NCBI RefSeq assembly: GCF_012641335.1
Contig: NZ_JABAID010000005.1
Span: 175,034-239,033, forward strand
Length of the DNA: 64,000 nt
Direction of reading: 5' to 3'
DNA from: Novosphingobium sp. ERN07
Lineage (GTDB): Bacteria; Pseudomonadota; Alphaproteobacteria; Sphingomonadales; Sphingomonadaceae
The notes beneath the pieces were generated by a model, which was not told the origin of the DNA, did not search any database, and saw only the letters and a list, made by a program, of their open reading frames with translations. How positions within the stretch are numbered: the stretch's first letter is position 1; the number at the start of each line of letters is the position of its first letter. The translations under genes were made by a program, and so were the position numbers. Of the stretch, positions 10,696 through 19,873 are shown piece after piece.

Positions 10696-11964
10696 TTACT
10701 TGCGGATCGAAAGCGCGCCCGCGCCCACTGTCACGCGCCAGCCCTGCGCGCGCAGTGCCGCTGCCAGCGCATCCAGTTCGCCCGCATAGGTCACGCGCAT
10801 CACCGATGTGCCCCCGATGGCGATTGACGTGGAACTTGCGCTCTTCACGCCGGCCACGCCACGAACCGCCGCCATGCCAGCGTCCACCGCCGCAGCATCG
10901 CTCGTGGTGAACTGGACGGTGAACGTGCTGGTAGCAGCAGCCGAAGGCGTTGCTGTCACCGCGCCCGGCTCGTCACCCACCGGCTCGGCCTGAATCGCCA
11001 CGGGCGCTGGCCCCAGCTTCTGCATGGTCTCATCGATCAGCGCCTGATCGATCTGCGTCACCATATTCAGCGTCGGGTCGGGTTTCAGCGTCCCATCGGC
11101 CAGCGCCTGCGTGAAGATGCGGTCAAGCTGGCCGATGGCCTGCTCCATCATCTTGGGCACTTCGCCCTCGTTCTTCGCGGTCAGCGTGAAGCTGCCCAGA
11201 AAGCGGTTATCCGGGCCATAGCGCGCCGTGAACGTGCTCTTCACCGGTCCGCCGGGAAATTCACGCTCCAGCCGCGCAATCGGCATGATCACGTCCGAAG
11301 CACCAAATTCGTCCAGAATCATGCGCCACCAGTTGCGACTGCGCCGGTCAAGCTGGCCTGCCGTCAGCAGCAGCGAATCCGATCCCGCGCCGGTTGGTCG
11401 CACATAATCAATCGCGCTATTGCCCGTGCGATATTCGGCCCAGGCCTTCTGCCACGGTGTACGGGTTTCAAACACCGTCGCCACGCCGCCCTGATACAGC
11501 ACCGGGATCACGAGCAGCGGCGCAGACCGCGCCCGCGCGCCGGTCATACCCAGTCGTTCCCCCGTCCGCGCCCGGTCAAAAATCACGCCCAAAGTGGCGA
11601 TATAGCGGCGCGGCCCCACCTGTTCGCGTTCCACCACCACGGCAGACACCATCGATTCGATGGTCGAATCATCCAGCCCCGGCGCGGCGCCGCCGCTACC
11701 GTTCGATTCCCACAGCTTGGCCCAAGCCTTGCGCTGCGCCTCGCGCCAGCCGTTCATCCGCGCGTCTTCGGGATTATCGCCGCTGACGTTCACTTCGATG
11801 CCGCGAATCTCGAAATCGCCGTTGCTGGCAATCGGCGGAATGCCGCGATCACCTTCGATCTGCGCGACCAGAACCGCCCCGCCCGCTGCCAGCAGCAGCG
11901 CCAGGCCAAGACCCAAGAGCTTGCGGTTCTTCGCATTTTCCAATGGCAGGCGCAGGGCGACCAA
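10696..11964 (-). CDS. Membrane-anchored protein with C-terminal ferredoxin-like (HMA-like) repeats
   Basis: A 422-residue protein of unknown function. One N-terminal anchor (about residues 15-36, [19 protein letters not shown]) precedes a long extracytoplasmic region that begins [29 protein letters not shown], reminiscent of DUF2066-type domains. After an Ala/Thr-rich linker the C-terminus ([26 protein letters not shown], then [25 protein letters not shown]) has the alternating pattern of a heavy-metal-associated/ferredoxin-like fold. It lacks a CxxC metal site. It lies 34 bp upstream of the hdaA-like gene on the same strand and diverges from purM. Confidence 0.75.
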   Translation of the reverse strand: MVALRLPLENAKNRKLLGLGLALLLAAGGAVLVAQIEGDRGIPPIASNGDFEIRGIEVNVSGDNPEDARMNGWREAQRKAWAKLWESNGSGGAAPGLDDSTIESMVSAVVVEREQVGPRRYIATLGVIFDRARTGERLGMTGARARSAPLLVIPVLYQGGVATVFETRTPWQKAWAEYRTGNSAIDYVRPTGAGSDSLLLTAGQLDRRSRNWWRMILDEFGASDVIMPIARLEREFPGGPVKSTFTARYGPDNRFLGSFTLTAKNEGEVPKMMEQAIGQLDRIFTQALADGTLKPDPTLNMVTQIDQALIDETMQKLGPAPVAIQAEPVGDEPGAVTATPSAAATSTFTVQFTTSDAAAVDAGMAAVRGVAGVKSASSTSIAIGGTSVMRVTYAGELDALAAALRAQGWRVTVGAGALSIRK

Positions 11965-12099
11965 GACAACTCCGAACTTCAGTTGGGCCGCAGCGCTGGC
12001 CAGAAAGGTGCCCGGAATTCGAATTTCCGGTGCTTGCGCGTTCGCTTTTGCCCAAAGGCAAGTGGAAATCCAAGCGAGAAAGCGCTAGGCGCGCGCTCC

Positions 12100-13206
12100 A
12101 TGAGCGAACAGGATCAAAAGCCGCAGAGCTACAGCTACGCCCAGGCCGGCGTGAACATCGCCGCAGGCAATGCGCTGGTGAAGGCCATCGGCCCCCTTGC
12201 CAAGTCCACCGCCCGCCCCGGCGCGGACGCGGAACTTGGTGGTTTCGGCGGTTTCTTCGATCTCAAGGCAGCAGGGTATAAAGACCCGTTGCTGGTCGCG
12301 GGCAACGATGGCGTCGGCACCAAGGTAAAGCTGGCGATCGATCATGACCGGCACGACCAGATCGGCATCGATCTTGTCGCCATGTGCGTGAACGATCTGA
12401 TCGTTCAGGGGGCCGAACCACTGTTTTTCCTCGATTATTTCGCCACGGGCCGCCTCGACAACGGCGTGGCCGAACGTGTCGTTGCGGGCATTGCGGATGG
12501 TTGCCGTATCGCCGGATGCGCGCTGATCGGCGGCGAAACCGCCGAAATGCCGGGCATGTATGCCGATGGCGATTATGACCTTGCGGGCTTCTGCGTTGGC
12601 GCGGTCGAACGTGGCGAACAGTTGACCGGGGATCGCGTGGCCGCAGGCAACGTCCTGCTCGGACTTGCATCATCGGGCGTCCATTCCAATGGCTATTCGC
12701 TCGTCCGCCGTCTCGCTGCGGACAAAGGCTGGAAGCTGGATCGCCCCGCCCTGTTCGATAACGAACGCCTGCTGATCGACTATCTGATCGAACCGACCCG
12801 GATCTATGTGAAGAGCCTGCTGCCCTTCATCCGCTCCGGCCGGATCAACGCGCTTGCCCACATTACCGGCGGAGGTTTGCTGGAAAACGTGCCGCGCGTG
12901 CTGCCAAAGGGCCTCCACGCACGCATCGATGCCGATAGCTGGGAGCAGAGCCGGTTGATGGCCTTCCTGCAGGCACAGGGGAACATCGAGCCTGAAGAGA
13001 TGGCCCGCACTTTCAACTGCGGCATCGGCATGATCCTCGCGGTAGAGCCGGACCAAGCGGATTCGCTTGCCGCAGACCTCACCGCAGCGGGCGAAACCGT
13101 TTACCGCGTCGGTGAAATCGTCACCGGCGAAAAGGGCTGCACCGTTACCGGCAGCGCGGAGACATGGTCCGCACGCGCCGCCTGGGAAGCCGTTCACCTT
13201 GGCTGA
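12100..13206 (+). CDS. purM: Phosphoribosylformylglycinamidine cyclo-ligase
   Basis: ATP-dependent ring closure of FGAM to AIR, the fifth step of purine synthesis. The 368-residue product has [18 protein letters not shown] at the start, the nucleotide-binding block [41 protein letters not shown], and [16 protein letters not shown] near the middle. The ATG at 12100 is where homology starts; an upstream in-frame ATG at 11983 overlaps the divergent gene's promoter region. The next gene, purN, starts before the purM stop, so they are translationally coupled. Confidence 0.96.
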   Translation: MSEQDQKPQSYSYAQAGVNIAAGNALVKAIGPLAKSTARPGADAELGGFGGFFDLKAAGYKDPLLVAGNDGVGTKVKLAIDHDRHDQIGIDLVAMCVNDLIVQGAEPLFFLDYFATGRLDNGVAERVVAGIADGCRIAGCALIGGETAEMPGMYADGDYDLAGFCVGAVERGEQLTGDRVAAGNVLLGLASSGVHSNGYSLVRRLAADKGWKLDRPALFDNERLLIDYLIEPTRIYVKSLLPFIRSGRINALAHITGGGLLENVPRVLPKGLHARIDADSWEQSRLMAFLQAQGNIEPEEMARTFNCGIGMILAVEPDQADSLAADLTAAGETVYRVGEIVTGEKGCTVTGSAETWSARAAWEAVHLG

Positions 13207-14140
13207 TCGGACGCCCGTCGCCGTCTTCATCTCGGGCAGCGGCACCAACATGGCCGCGCTGCTCTATGCAAGCCGCGCAGCGGACTGCCCTTACGAAATC
13301 GTCCTCGTCCTCTCGAACAACCCGGATGCGTCCGGTCTGAAGCTGGCCGAGGCAGAAGGCGTCCCAACTTTCGCCCTGCCGCACAAGGGCATCCCCCGCG
13401 TCGAACATGACACGATGATGGAAGCCGAAGTCCTGAAATCGGGCGCGCGTTACATCGCGCTGGCAGGCTACATGCGCATCCTCAGCCCCGAATTCGTGGG
13501 CCGCTGGGAAGGCCGGATGCTCAACATCCATCCCTCGCTCCTGCCCAAATACAAAGGGTTGCACACGCACGACCGCGCGATTGAGGCGGGCGACAGCCAC
13601 GGCGGCTGCACCGTCCACCTCGTCACCGCCGAACTCGATGACGGCCCAATCCTCGGCCAGACGCAGGTAGCGATAATCTCCGGCGACACAGGCGAAAGCC
13701 TCGCCGCGCGCGTCCTCTTTGCCGAACACCAACTCTATTCGCGCACCCTCGCCGCCTTCGTCGCGCGCGAAAGCAGCGCCGACTGGTTGTTTGAGAAAGT
13801 CCGCGCGCTGGCGGCTGCACTGCCGGAAGTGGAAGAACGCGAAAGCCACGGTTCTCCCGGCTGGCGCGTCGGCGGCAAGTACTTCGCCTATTTCAACGAT
13901 CAGCACCACGGCACGCCGCATATCGCGCTGCTGGTAAAGACCAGCGGGCAAGACGAACTCGCCGCGCTGATCGAGCAGGACGAAGACACCTGGTTCCGCC
14001 CCGCCTATTACGGCGCAAGTGGTTGGGCAGGCTTGATTCTCAACCGCCCCAACGTCGATTGGGACCATGCCGCAGACTGGCTGCGCCGCAGTTGGGCCGC
14101 TGTCGCCCCGCGCCGCCTTGCCGCAATGATGGAATTTTAA
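13199..14140 (+). CDS. purN: Phosphoribosylglycinamide formyltransferase fused to an MmcQ/YjbR-like domain
   Basis: Residues 5-190 are a full GAR transformylase, which formylates GAR with 10-formyl-THF in purine synthesis. Visible motifs are the substrate loop ISGSGTN (11-17), catalytic LNIHPSLLP with N109 and H111, the GGCTVHLV strand, and the DDGPIL loop with the catalytic aspartate. Residues 196-313 form a second domain: [39 protein letters not shown], then [22 protein letters not shown] and [10 protein letters not shown]. These are the hallmarks of the MmcQ/YjbR (DUF419) family. No ATG lies upstream of the SGSGTN loop within this gene. The likeliest start is TTG at 13199, overlapping the purM end by 8 bases. 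Confidence 0.9.
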   Translation: MADRTPVAVFISGSGTNMAALLYASRAADCPYEIVLVLSNNPDASGLKLAEAEGVPTFALPHKGIPRVEHDTMMEAEVLKSGARYIALAGYMRILSPEFVGRWEGRMLNIHPSLLPKYKGLHTHDRAIEAGDSHGGCTVHLVTAELDDGPILGQTQVAIISGDTGESLAARVLFAEHQLYSRTLAAFVARESSADWLFEKVRALAAALPEVEERESHGSPGWRVGGKYFAYFNDQHHGTPHIALLVKTSGQDELAALIEQDEDTWFRPAYYGASGWAGLILNRPNVDWDHAADWLRRSWAAVAPRRLAAMMEF

Positions 14141-14146
14141 AGCCAT

Positions 14147-15283
14147 ATGGCGTTCACCACGATCCGCCGCATCTATGCGCACGCCGGACTGCAATCGTTT
14201 GTAGAAGCAAGCGGTGGCCTTTTCGTGGTCGGCTTCCTTGTCAAACAAGGGCTTAGCCCATCGTTCGCGCTGGCGACCTTTGCGCTGATCCTTCTGTCCC
14301 GCTTCGCATTGCGTGCCGCCGTGCTCCCGCTCGCGCACCGATACGGCTTGCGCAGCGTGCTGTTGCTGGGCGTGCAGATCCGCGCTGCATCGTTCATAAT
14401 GTTGCCGTTTATCAGCGGCTTGGGACCAATTCTGGTCACCTACATCCTTGTGTCGGGCCTTGGCAGCGTGCTCTACTGGACCGGCTATCACGCCTATGTT
14501 TCCGCAGCCGGAGACAACGCCGCGATGGCACGGCAAGTTTCGATCCAGCAGGCGGTCACCGCCACGGTGGGTATCGTCGCACCGGTGGTCGGCGGGCTGC
14601 TGCTCGGCTGGGCCGGACCGCTTGCGGGTTTTGCGATTATCGCGGTGATTCAACTACTTGCTGCCGCGCCACTGCTCGGTGCGCCCAACCCGGTGATTGA
14701 TCCCGGCACCCGCGCCGATCCCGCCATCGTCCGCTTCGGCCGCCGTGTTTATTTTGCCGAAGGGCTGCAATCGGGCAGCAGCGTGGTCGTGTGGAACCTC
14801 GCCCTTTTCGTAACCCTCGGACAAAGCTTCGAAAATTTTGGCGGCGCGCTTGCTTTGGCAGGCATAGGCGCAGCGGCGGGGAGCCTGCTGATCGGGCGGT
14901 TGATCGATGGCGGACGCGCCAACCACTCGCTCACGCTGGCCTACGGCCTTGGCGGAATCGTTATTGCAATCAAGGCCTTGGCTTGGGAGCTCCCCCTCCC
15001 CGCCCTCGTCGCCACGGCACTCGGCGCGCTTGTAACGCCAATGCTCGCCACGGCGATGCTCTCCCCACTCTATGCGATGGCGCAGCGATCACAGTGCACC
15101 TTGCGGTTCAATATGGCGACCGAAGGCGGGTGGGACTTGGGCTGTTCGACGGCCGCGCTGGTCGCCGCCACGATACTTCATCTCGGATTCGGCTACACTC
15201 TGCCCATCCTCCTCGGCCTTGGCGCGATAGGGGCAATCTGGTGGGGGCTTGCGCAATGGTACAGGCAGCCCAGTACCGCCTAG
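14147..15283 (+). CDS. MFS transporter
   Basis: A 378-residue polytopic membrane protein with about 12 hydrophobic segments in two halves. Loop 2-3 (VLPLAHRYGLRSVLLLGV) and the equivalent loop in the second half (IGRLIDGGRANHSLTLAYG) fit the major facilitator superfamily. No substrate-specific motif is recognised. It starts 6 bp after purN but has no obvious link to purine synthesis. It ends within a 10-bp tandem repeat. Confidence 0.78.
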   Translation: MAFTTIRRIYAHAGLQSFVEASGGLFVVGFLVKQGLSPSFALATFALILLSRFALRAAVLPLAHRYGLRSVLLLGVQIRAASFIMLPFISGLGPILVTYILVSGLGSVLYWTGYHAYVSAAGDNAAMARQVSIQQAVTATVGIVAPVVGGLLLGWAGPLAGFAIIAVIQLLAAAPLLGAPNPVIDPGTRADPAIVRFGRRVYFAEGLQSGSSVVVWNLALFVTLGQSFENFGGALALAGIGAAAGSLLIGRLIDGGRANHSLTLAYGLGGIVIAIKALAWELPLPALVATALGALVTPMLATAMLSPLYAMAQRSQCTLRFNMATEGGWDLGCSTAALVAATILHLGFGYTLPILLGLGAIGAIWWGLAQWYRQPSTA

Positions 15284-15310
15284 GTGCAGTTAGGTGCATC
15301 TAGGTGCATT
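15281..15310 (+). repeat. Three tandem 10-bp units TAGGTGCANN
   Basis: The sequence reads TAGGTGCAGT, TAGGTGCATC, TAGGTGCATT with exact 10-bp phasing. It begins in the last codon and stop of the MFS gene. The same unit in the opposite orientation recurs about 40 kb away at 55507-55540, also directly behind a gene. Confidence 0.85.
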
Positions 15311-15322
15311 TCAGGATTGTCA

Positions 15323-15568
15323 TCAAATCTCGCTCGCATCCACCTGCGGACGGCTTTCCCGCGTGGCGCGATAACGCACCGACGCATCGTTGGGATCGCC
15401 CGCGATGACCACGAAATCATCATGCACTTCAAGCAGTTCGCCCACGAAGGGCATGTCCTGAAACATCGGGTTTCCGACGATGCGGTAAGATACGGTATCG
15501 CCCACCTTGAACGTTGCCGCATCGAAATTGAATTCGAACGGACAATCCTCTCCACCCATACCCTGCAT
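15323..15568 (-). CDS. Conserved small hypothetical protein
   Basis: An 81-residue acidic protein without signal or membrane segments. It contains DTVSYRIVGNPMFQDMPFVGELLEVHDDFVVIAGDPNDASVRYRATRESRP. The beta-rich pattern suggests a small barrel, and I recognise similar proteins as conserved hypotheticals in sphingomonads. The ATG at 15568 is preceded by a strong AAAGGAG ribosome site 8 bases upstream, so I prefer it to the in-frame start at 15598. A palindrome sits directly upstream of the ribosome site. Confidence 0.72.
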   Translation of the reverse strand: MQGMGGEDCPFEFNFDAATFKVGDTVSYRIVGNPMFQDMPFVGELLEVHDDFVVIAGDPNDASVRYRATRESRPQVDASEI

Positions 15569-15579
15569 CCGAATCTCCT

Positions 15580-15595
15580 TTAAGCGCACGCTTAA
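15580..15595. promoter_or_regulatory. 16-bp palindrome TTAAGCG-CA-CGCTTAA
   Basis: Perfect 7-bp arms around a CA centre, ending at the edge of the ribosome site of the 81-residue protein gene. Its position in the leader of that gene suggests a repressor site. It lies just outside the terminator of the upstream TonB receptor gene. No regulator gene is adjacent. Confidence 0.45.
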
Positions 15596-15596
15596 C

Positions 15597-15627
15597 AAAA
15601 AGGGCCGCCGGAGTGAACCGGTGGCCC
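15597..15627 (-). terminator. Rho-independent terminator of the TonB receptor gene
   Basis: Read on the minus strand, GGGCCACCGG, a 6-base loop and CCGGCGGCCC form a stem with one wobble or mismatch, followed directly by a run of five T. It lies 26-56 bases downstream of the receptor stop codon. Confidence 0.85.
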
Positions 15628-15652
15628 GAAGGAGTCCCCAAGCGGGGGTGGA

Positions 15653-17962
15653 TCAGAATTCGTAGCCGAGCGTCACGCCATAGGTGCGCGGCGGCATCAG
15701 CGTGCCACCGATGGTGCGGCTGGTCGCCACGGCATAGCTGCCTGCCCAGACCAGCTTGTCGGTCAGATTGCGGACCCACAGGTTGATCGAGGTCTTGTCG
15801 TCCGAATGGCGGTACTTCACGTTCGCATCGACCATCGCATAGGCATCGGCGGCCATGCGATCATCGTTGAATTCGGTGTGATATTGTTTCGAACGATATG
15901 AGACGTTGGTGGCGAACGTCAGGCTCGCCCCGCTCGAAAGATCGGCGGTGTAAGAGGGATTGAAGTTCAGCGTCCACTTCGGGCTCATGCGGGTGGCATT
16001 GCCCGAAAGATCCTGATCAGGAATCGACGAACCGCCGGGGCCGAACAGCGCGGCGTTCAACGGATCCTTCGAGAAGAACTTGGTGAACTCCGAATTGAGG
16101 TAAGCCGCCGAAGCATCGATCGACAGACCATCGATCGGGCGCCAGCGCAGTTCGAATTCCGCACCATAGGCCCGCGATTCCGCCGCGTTTTCAAGCGCGC
16201 TGGCGAAGAACGGCGGGTTCGGGATGGGGAAAGTGCGCTGGAACTGGCCGTTCTTGAGCTTCTGGTAGAACACCGCAAGGTTGGTCTGCACGCCACCGGC
16301 GCTGTACTTGATGCCGCCTTCGAACGCTTCGACCTTTTCGGGGTTCACGAAAGGCGTGACCGCCGTGGCTGAACGGCGCGAACCGATTTCGGCGGTGCCC
16401 GACTTGAAGCCGCGCGACCAGTTGAAATAGGCCATCACATCGTCGTTCGGGCGGAATTCCAGCCCTAGCGAGGGTGAGAAATCGTCCCAGGTCTTCGACG
16501 TGTTCCACTGCAGCGGATCGAGCACAAAGCCAGTCGCGGCGGTGCCGATGCCGCTGTTGTTCTGGATGTGGCGCTTTTCCCACGAATAGCGGCCACCGGC
16601 CTTGACTGAGAACTGATCGGTCAGATCGTAGGTCAGGTTCGCAAAGACGGCCCACGTTTCAACGTCAAGCTTGCCGTCGAACTGCACGCGATAGGGATCG
16701 GTGTTGGTCAGCACATCGAAACCGATGTGGTTTTCGACGCGAATCTTTTCCTTGAGGTAGAAGCCCGCAAAGACGGCGTGCAGCTTGTCGGTATCGACGT
16801 TGGCCTGCAGTTCCTGGCTGAACTGGTGCTGGAACACCGGCTGCCAGTGGTTGGCGCTGGTCTGCACCGCGTTCGTCTGCGCCAGCGGATAGCCGCGATA
16901 GGACGACATGTCGAAGTCGTGGAAGAAAATGGCGCGGAAATTGCGATAGGTCGTCAACGACTTGAGCGAGACGGCGTCCGACGCCGCATAGTCCATGATG
17001 CCGGTGAAGGCATACTGCTTGCGATCGTTGATCGGATCGAAGTTGGTGTTCAGGTTGCGGACGTTGCTGGCGAATGCAGCCTGACTTCCATCGGCGTTTC
17101 TACGCTGGCCAAGTGCGGTCAGGCTGGCCGTGGTGGTGCCGGGGAACGACACTTCACGGAACTTCACAGCAAGCGAGCGATCATCTTCGGTGTGGAGTTC
17201 GCCGGTCAGCAGGATCGAGAGCTTGTCGGTCGGCAGGAACTGCAGATGACCGCGCACCGACCATTGGTTGGCGTTGTCGATCTCGTTGCCGGTAAATTCG
17301 TTGATGCCGAAGCCATCACGCTTGATGCGCTGCACCGCCAGACGTGCCCGGACGCCTTCCGTGAGCGAACCGCTGACAGCGGCATCGGTCTGGATCAGCA
17401 GGGCATCGCCACCGATGGTCTGGCGGACATAGCCGCTGAGCTCTTCGGTAGGCTTGGCGGTGATCAGGTTGACCGCGCCGCCCGTGGCGTTGCGGCCATA
17501 GAGCGTGCCCTGCGGGCCGCGCAGCACTTCGACCCGTTCAAGATCGAACATCGAGCCGAGTTGCGCCTGTGCGAGGCTGACGACTACGCCATCGACGTGC
17601 AGCGCGACGGACGGATCGACGCCCGGCAGCGAGCTGGACAGGCCGATGCCGCGAATGAACAGCTTGGCGAAGTTGAAATCGTTGCCGAAACTGATCGACG
17701 GAACGAGGGCTTGCAGGCCTTCCAGATTGACAGTGTTGTTGGCGGCAAGCTGTTCAGTGCCGACAGCGGCGACCGAAAGCGACACGTCCGACAGTGACTG
17801 CGCTCGCTTTTGTGCGGTGACGATGATTTCGCCGCCAGCGGTTTCTTCAGCAGCCTGTTCGGCGGCATCTTGGGCGAAGACAGGCTGCGAGAGCGCGAAA
17901 GCAGCGGCAGCGACAAGGCTGGTGCGCGCGAGCAGGCGCGCGGATGCGCGAGTGGTAAGCAT
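15653..17962 (-). CDS. TonB-dependent outer-membrane receptor (catabolic type)
   Basis: A 769-residue outer-membrane transporter. Its parts are a signal peptide ending near FAQDAAEQ, a TonB box-like EIIVTAQKRAQSLSDV, a plug domain (LQALVPSISFGNDFN...RGIGLSSSLPGVDPSVALHVDGVV...LRGPQGTLYGRNATGGAVNLIT), and a long beta-barrel ending in the aromatic-terminated strand TYGVTLGYEF. This subgroup is abundant in sphingomonads and often takes up aromatic or hydrophobic carbon sources rather than siderophores; the ligand here is unknown. The ATG at 17962 has the ribosome site AGGGAGG. An upstream palindrome marks likely regulation, and an acyl-CoA catabolic operon lies about 1 kb away. Confidence 0.93.
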   Translation of the reverse strand: MLTTRASARLLARTSLVAAAAFALSQPVFAQDAAEQAAEETAGGEIIVTAQKRAQSLSDVSLSVAAVGTEQLAANNTVNLEGLQALVPSISFGNDFNFAKLFIRGIGLSSSLPGVDPSVALHVDGVVVSLAQAQLGSMFDLERVEVLRGPQGTLYGRNATGGAVNLITAKPTEELSGYVRQTIGGDALLIQTDAAVSGSLTEGVRARLAVQRIKRDGFGINEFTGNEIDNANQWSVRGHLQFLPTDKLSILLTGELHTEDDRSLAVKFREVSFPGTTTASLTALGQRRNADGSQAAFASNVRNLNTNFDPINDRKQYAFTGIMDYAASDAVSLKSLTTYRNFRAIFFHDFDMSSYRGYPLAQTNAVQTSANHWQPVFQHQFSQELQANVDTDKLHAVFAGFYLKEKIRVENHIGFDVLTNTDPYRVQFDGKLDVETWAVFANLTYDLTDQFSVKAGGRYSWEKRHIQNNSGIGTAATGFVLDPLQWNTSKTWDDFSPSLGLEFRPNDDVMAYFNWSRGFKSGTAEIGSRRSATAVTPFVNPEKVEAFEGGIKYSAGGVQTNLAVFYQKLKNGQFQRTFPIPNPPFFASALENAAESRAYGAEFELRWRPIDGLSIDASAAYLNSEFTKFFSKDPLNAALFGPGGSSIPDQDLSGNATRMSPKWTLNFNPSYTADLSSGASLTFATNVSYRSKQYHTEFNDDRMAADAYAMVDANVKYRHSDDKTSINLWVRNLTDKLVWAGSYAVATSRTIGGTLMPPRTYGVTLGYEF

Positions 17963-18291
17963 CAGGTATCCTCCCTGAAGGGCCGGTTTTCGACCCAACG
18001 TCCCCACAAAAAATGAGACGACCTTTAGTTAGCAGTCGTATGCACCGCCTACAATTATTGTTATCCCGGATAACAAGCGATTTGCAACGGAGCGTTGCAT
18101 GGAGGCAACATTAGCCGATGGTCGGTGTTGCGGGAGCCGGGCTAAGGCATTTTGCAAATGCGACAGGCCAAAAGCCCACCCCGCTGCGACTAACTTCGCC
18201 TGCGGCTCAGAAAGTCTCGCTTCCCTCCCGCAAGCGGGAGGGGTTGAGGGTGGGTTTTTCCGCCCGCGTGCGAACCGATACGGATGCCAAC
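17963..18291. other. Promoter region of the TonB receptor with hairpin repeat
   Basis: No gene seen. It contains the 19-bp palindrome at 18058-18076 and, at 18223-18242, a hairpin (CCCTCCCGC, AA, GCGGGAGGG) followed by GTTGAGGGTGGG, which looks like a dispersed intergenic repeat. On the minus strand TTGCAA followed after 17 bases by ATAACA is a possible promoter overlapping the palindrome. Confidence 0.5.
18058..18076. promoter_or_regulatory. Perfect 19-bp palindrome TTGTTATCCCGGATAACAA
   Basis: Two 9-bp arms around a central C, about 96 bases upstream of the TonB receptor start and overlapping a possible -10 element. Size and symmetry fit a LacI-, GntR- or similar dimeric repressor site. 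No cognate regulator gene is adjacent. Confidence 0.65.
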
Positions 18292-18325
18292 AAAAAAGCC
18301 GGAGCATTGCTGCCCCGGCCTTTTT
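18292..18325 (-). terminator. Terminator downstream of ndk
   Basis: GCCGG and CCGGC stems enclose a 13-base loop, flanked by A6 and T5 runs on the plus strand, so it could work in both directions. It lies just after the ndk stop codon. Confidence 0.8.
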
Positions 18326-18346
18326 GCAGTCAAGGCGATCGGATGA

Positions 18347-18769
18347 TCAGCCGACGATTTCTTCGGGCTTGAAGAAGTAGGCGATTTCGATCGCTGCGTT
18401 CTCGTCCGAGTCCGAACCGTGTACGGTGTTTGCCTCGATCGATTCAGCCAGTTCCTTGCGGATCGTGCCGGGTTCTGCGTTGGCCGGGTTCGTCGCGCCC
18501 ATGATGTCGCGGTTGCGCTGCATCGCGTTCTCGCCTTCGAGAACCTGCACAACCACCGGGCCGGAGATCATGAATTCAACGAGTTCGCCAAAGAAAGGGC
18601 GTTCGCGGTGAACGGCGTAGAAGCCTTCAGCCTGTTCACGGGTCATGTGGATGCGCTTCGAAGCGACGACGCGCAGGCCAGCTTCTTCCAGCATCTTGGT
18701 GACCGCACCGGTGAGGTTGCGGCGCGTGGCATCAGGCTTGATGATCGAGAAGGTGCGGGTAACCGCCAT
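18347..18769 (-). CDS. ndk: Nucleoside diphosphate kinase
   Basis: Transfers the gamma phosphate from ATP to nucleoside diphosphates through a phosphohistidine. The 140-residue product has [13 protein letters not shown] at the start, [26 protein letters not shown] in the middle, and the active-site signature NTVHGSDS with the phosphorylated histidine. It ends in [13 protein letters not shown]. An AGGAT ribosome site precedes the ATG. Length and motifs are fully typical. Confidence 0.97.
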   Translation of the reverse strand: MAVTRTFSIIKPDATRRNLTGAVTKMLEEAGLRVVASKRIHMTREQAEGFYAVHRERPFFGELVEFMISGPVVVQVLEGENAMQRNRDIMGATNPANAEPGTIRKELAESIEANTVHGSDSDENAAIEIAYFFKPEEIVG

Positions 18770-18893
18770 CGGACTTATCCTTACAGATTATGGGGATTTC
18801 TTTGGGCGCGCCCCTAGCCCGGTTTGGCGGGCACCGCAAGGTGCGCTGCACAACGCACTGGCCCAAGAAAATCACAACCGACAGTTGCAGTTT

Positions 18894-18909
18894 TTAATCG
18901 CTTGATTAA
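18894..18909. promoter_or_regulatory. 16-bp palindrome TTAATC-GCTT-GATTAA
   Basis: Perfect 6-bp arms with a 4-base centre, 35 bases upstream of the start of the acyl-CoA degradation operon. This is typical of TetR-family operators for fatty-acid or CoA-ester-responsive repressors, though no tetR gene is adjacent. Confidence 0.55.
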
Positions 18910-18943
18910 CGTTCACGTAAAGCAGAGCGGTTTGGAGATTCGG

Positions 18944-19861
18944 ATGGCGGGGGTGTTGGCGGGCAAGGTCGTTGCCGTAACCGGCGCAGGGCGCGGGATC
19001 GGGCGTGAGATCGCCCTGCTCTGCGCCCGCGAAGGGGCAGCAGTGGTCGTCAACGATCCCGGCGTGGCGCAGGCGGGCGACGGGGGCGATGCTGGCCCCG
19101 CACAGACCACGGTGGACGATATCGTGGCGGCAGGCGGCAAAGCCTGGGCCAATCTGGCCAGCGTGGCTGATCCCGTGGGCGCGGCGAGCATCGTGGACGA
19201 TGCGGTGCACCGCTTTGGTCGGATCGATGCCGTAGTGAACAACGCAGGCATCCTGCGCGACACGATCTGGCACAAGATGTCCTATGAGGACTGGACCAGC
19301 GTGATCGACGTTAACCTGACCGGCGCGTTCAACGTATCGAAGGCGGCGACCCCCTATTTCCGCGAGCAGGCTTCGGGCAGTTTCATTCACTTTACCTCTA
19401 CCAGCGGCCTGATCGGCAATGTGGGGCAGGCCAACTATTCGGCGGCCAAGCTGGGTCTGGTGGCACTGTCGCAATCCATCGCGCTCGACATGGCGCGCTG
19501 GGGCGTGCGATCAAACTGCATCGCGCCCTTCGCCTGGAGCCGGATGACGGCTTCGATCCCGGCAGAAACGCCCGAACAGAAGCAGCGGGTAGAACGGCTG
19601 CAAACGATGAGCGCGGACAAGATCGCGCCGCTGGTGGCCTATCTGGCGTCTGACCTTTCGGCAGAAGTTACCAATCAGGTGTTCTCGGTGCGCAAGAACG
19701 AGATCCTGCTGTTCAACAAGCCGCGCCCGGTGCGGTCCATGATCAAGCTGGAAGGCTGGACGCCTGCTGCGATTGCCGAAGAACTGATCCCCGCGTTCAA
19801 GCCCGCCTTTGCCCGCGCGGACGAGGTTTCGGCGCACGTTTTCCCCTACGATCCGGTCTGA
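18944..19861 (+). CDS. SDR-family 3-hydroxyacyl-CoA dehydrogenase-like protein
   Basis: A 305-residue short-chain dehydrogenase. The Rossmann motif TGAGRGIG (about residues 13-20), NNAG, a catalytic serine in the STSG segment and the YSAAK tyrosine/lysine pair are all present. A long insertion after the first strand (NDPGVAQAGDGGDAGPAQTTVDDI) is typical of the subgroup related to the dehydrogenase domain of peroxisomal multifunctional enzyme 2. This suggests oxidation of 3-hydroxyacyl-CoA. First gene of the operon; the ATG at 18944 has a GGAG ribosome site, and a palindromic operator lies upstream. Confidence 0.88.
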   Translation: MAGVLAGKVVAVTGAGRGIGREIALLCAREGAAVVVNDPGVAQAGDGGDAGPAQTTVDDIVAAGGKAWANLASVADPVGAASIVDDAVHRFGRIDAVVNNAGILRDTIWHKMSYEDWTSVIDVNLTGAFNVSKAATPYFREQASGSFIHFTSTSGLIGNVGQANYSAAKLGLVALSQSIALDMARWGVRSNCIAPFAWSRMTASIPAETPEQKQRVERLQTMSADKIAPLVAYLASDLSAEVTNQVFSVRKNEILLFNKPRPVRSMIKLEGWTPAAIAEELIPAFKPAFARADEVSAHVFPYDPV

Positions 19862-19873
19862 GGAACTTCTGAG

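Noticed and set aside
13067..13198. 44-codon N-terminal extension of purN reaching into purM
   Set aside because: It is the out-of-frame reading of the purM C-terminus; PurN homology begins after the TTG at 13199.
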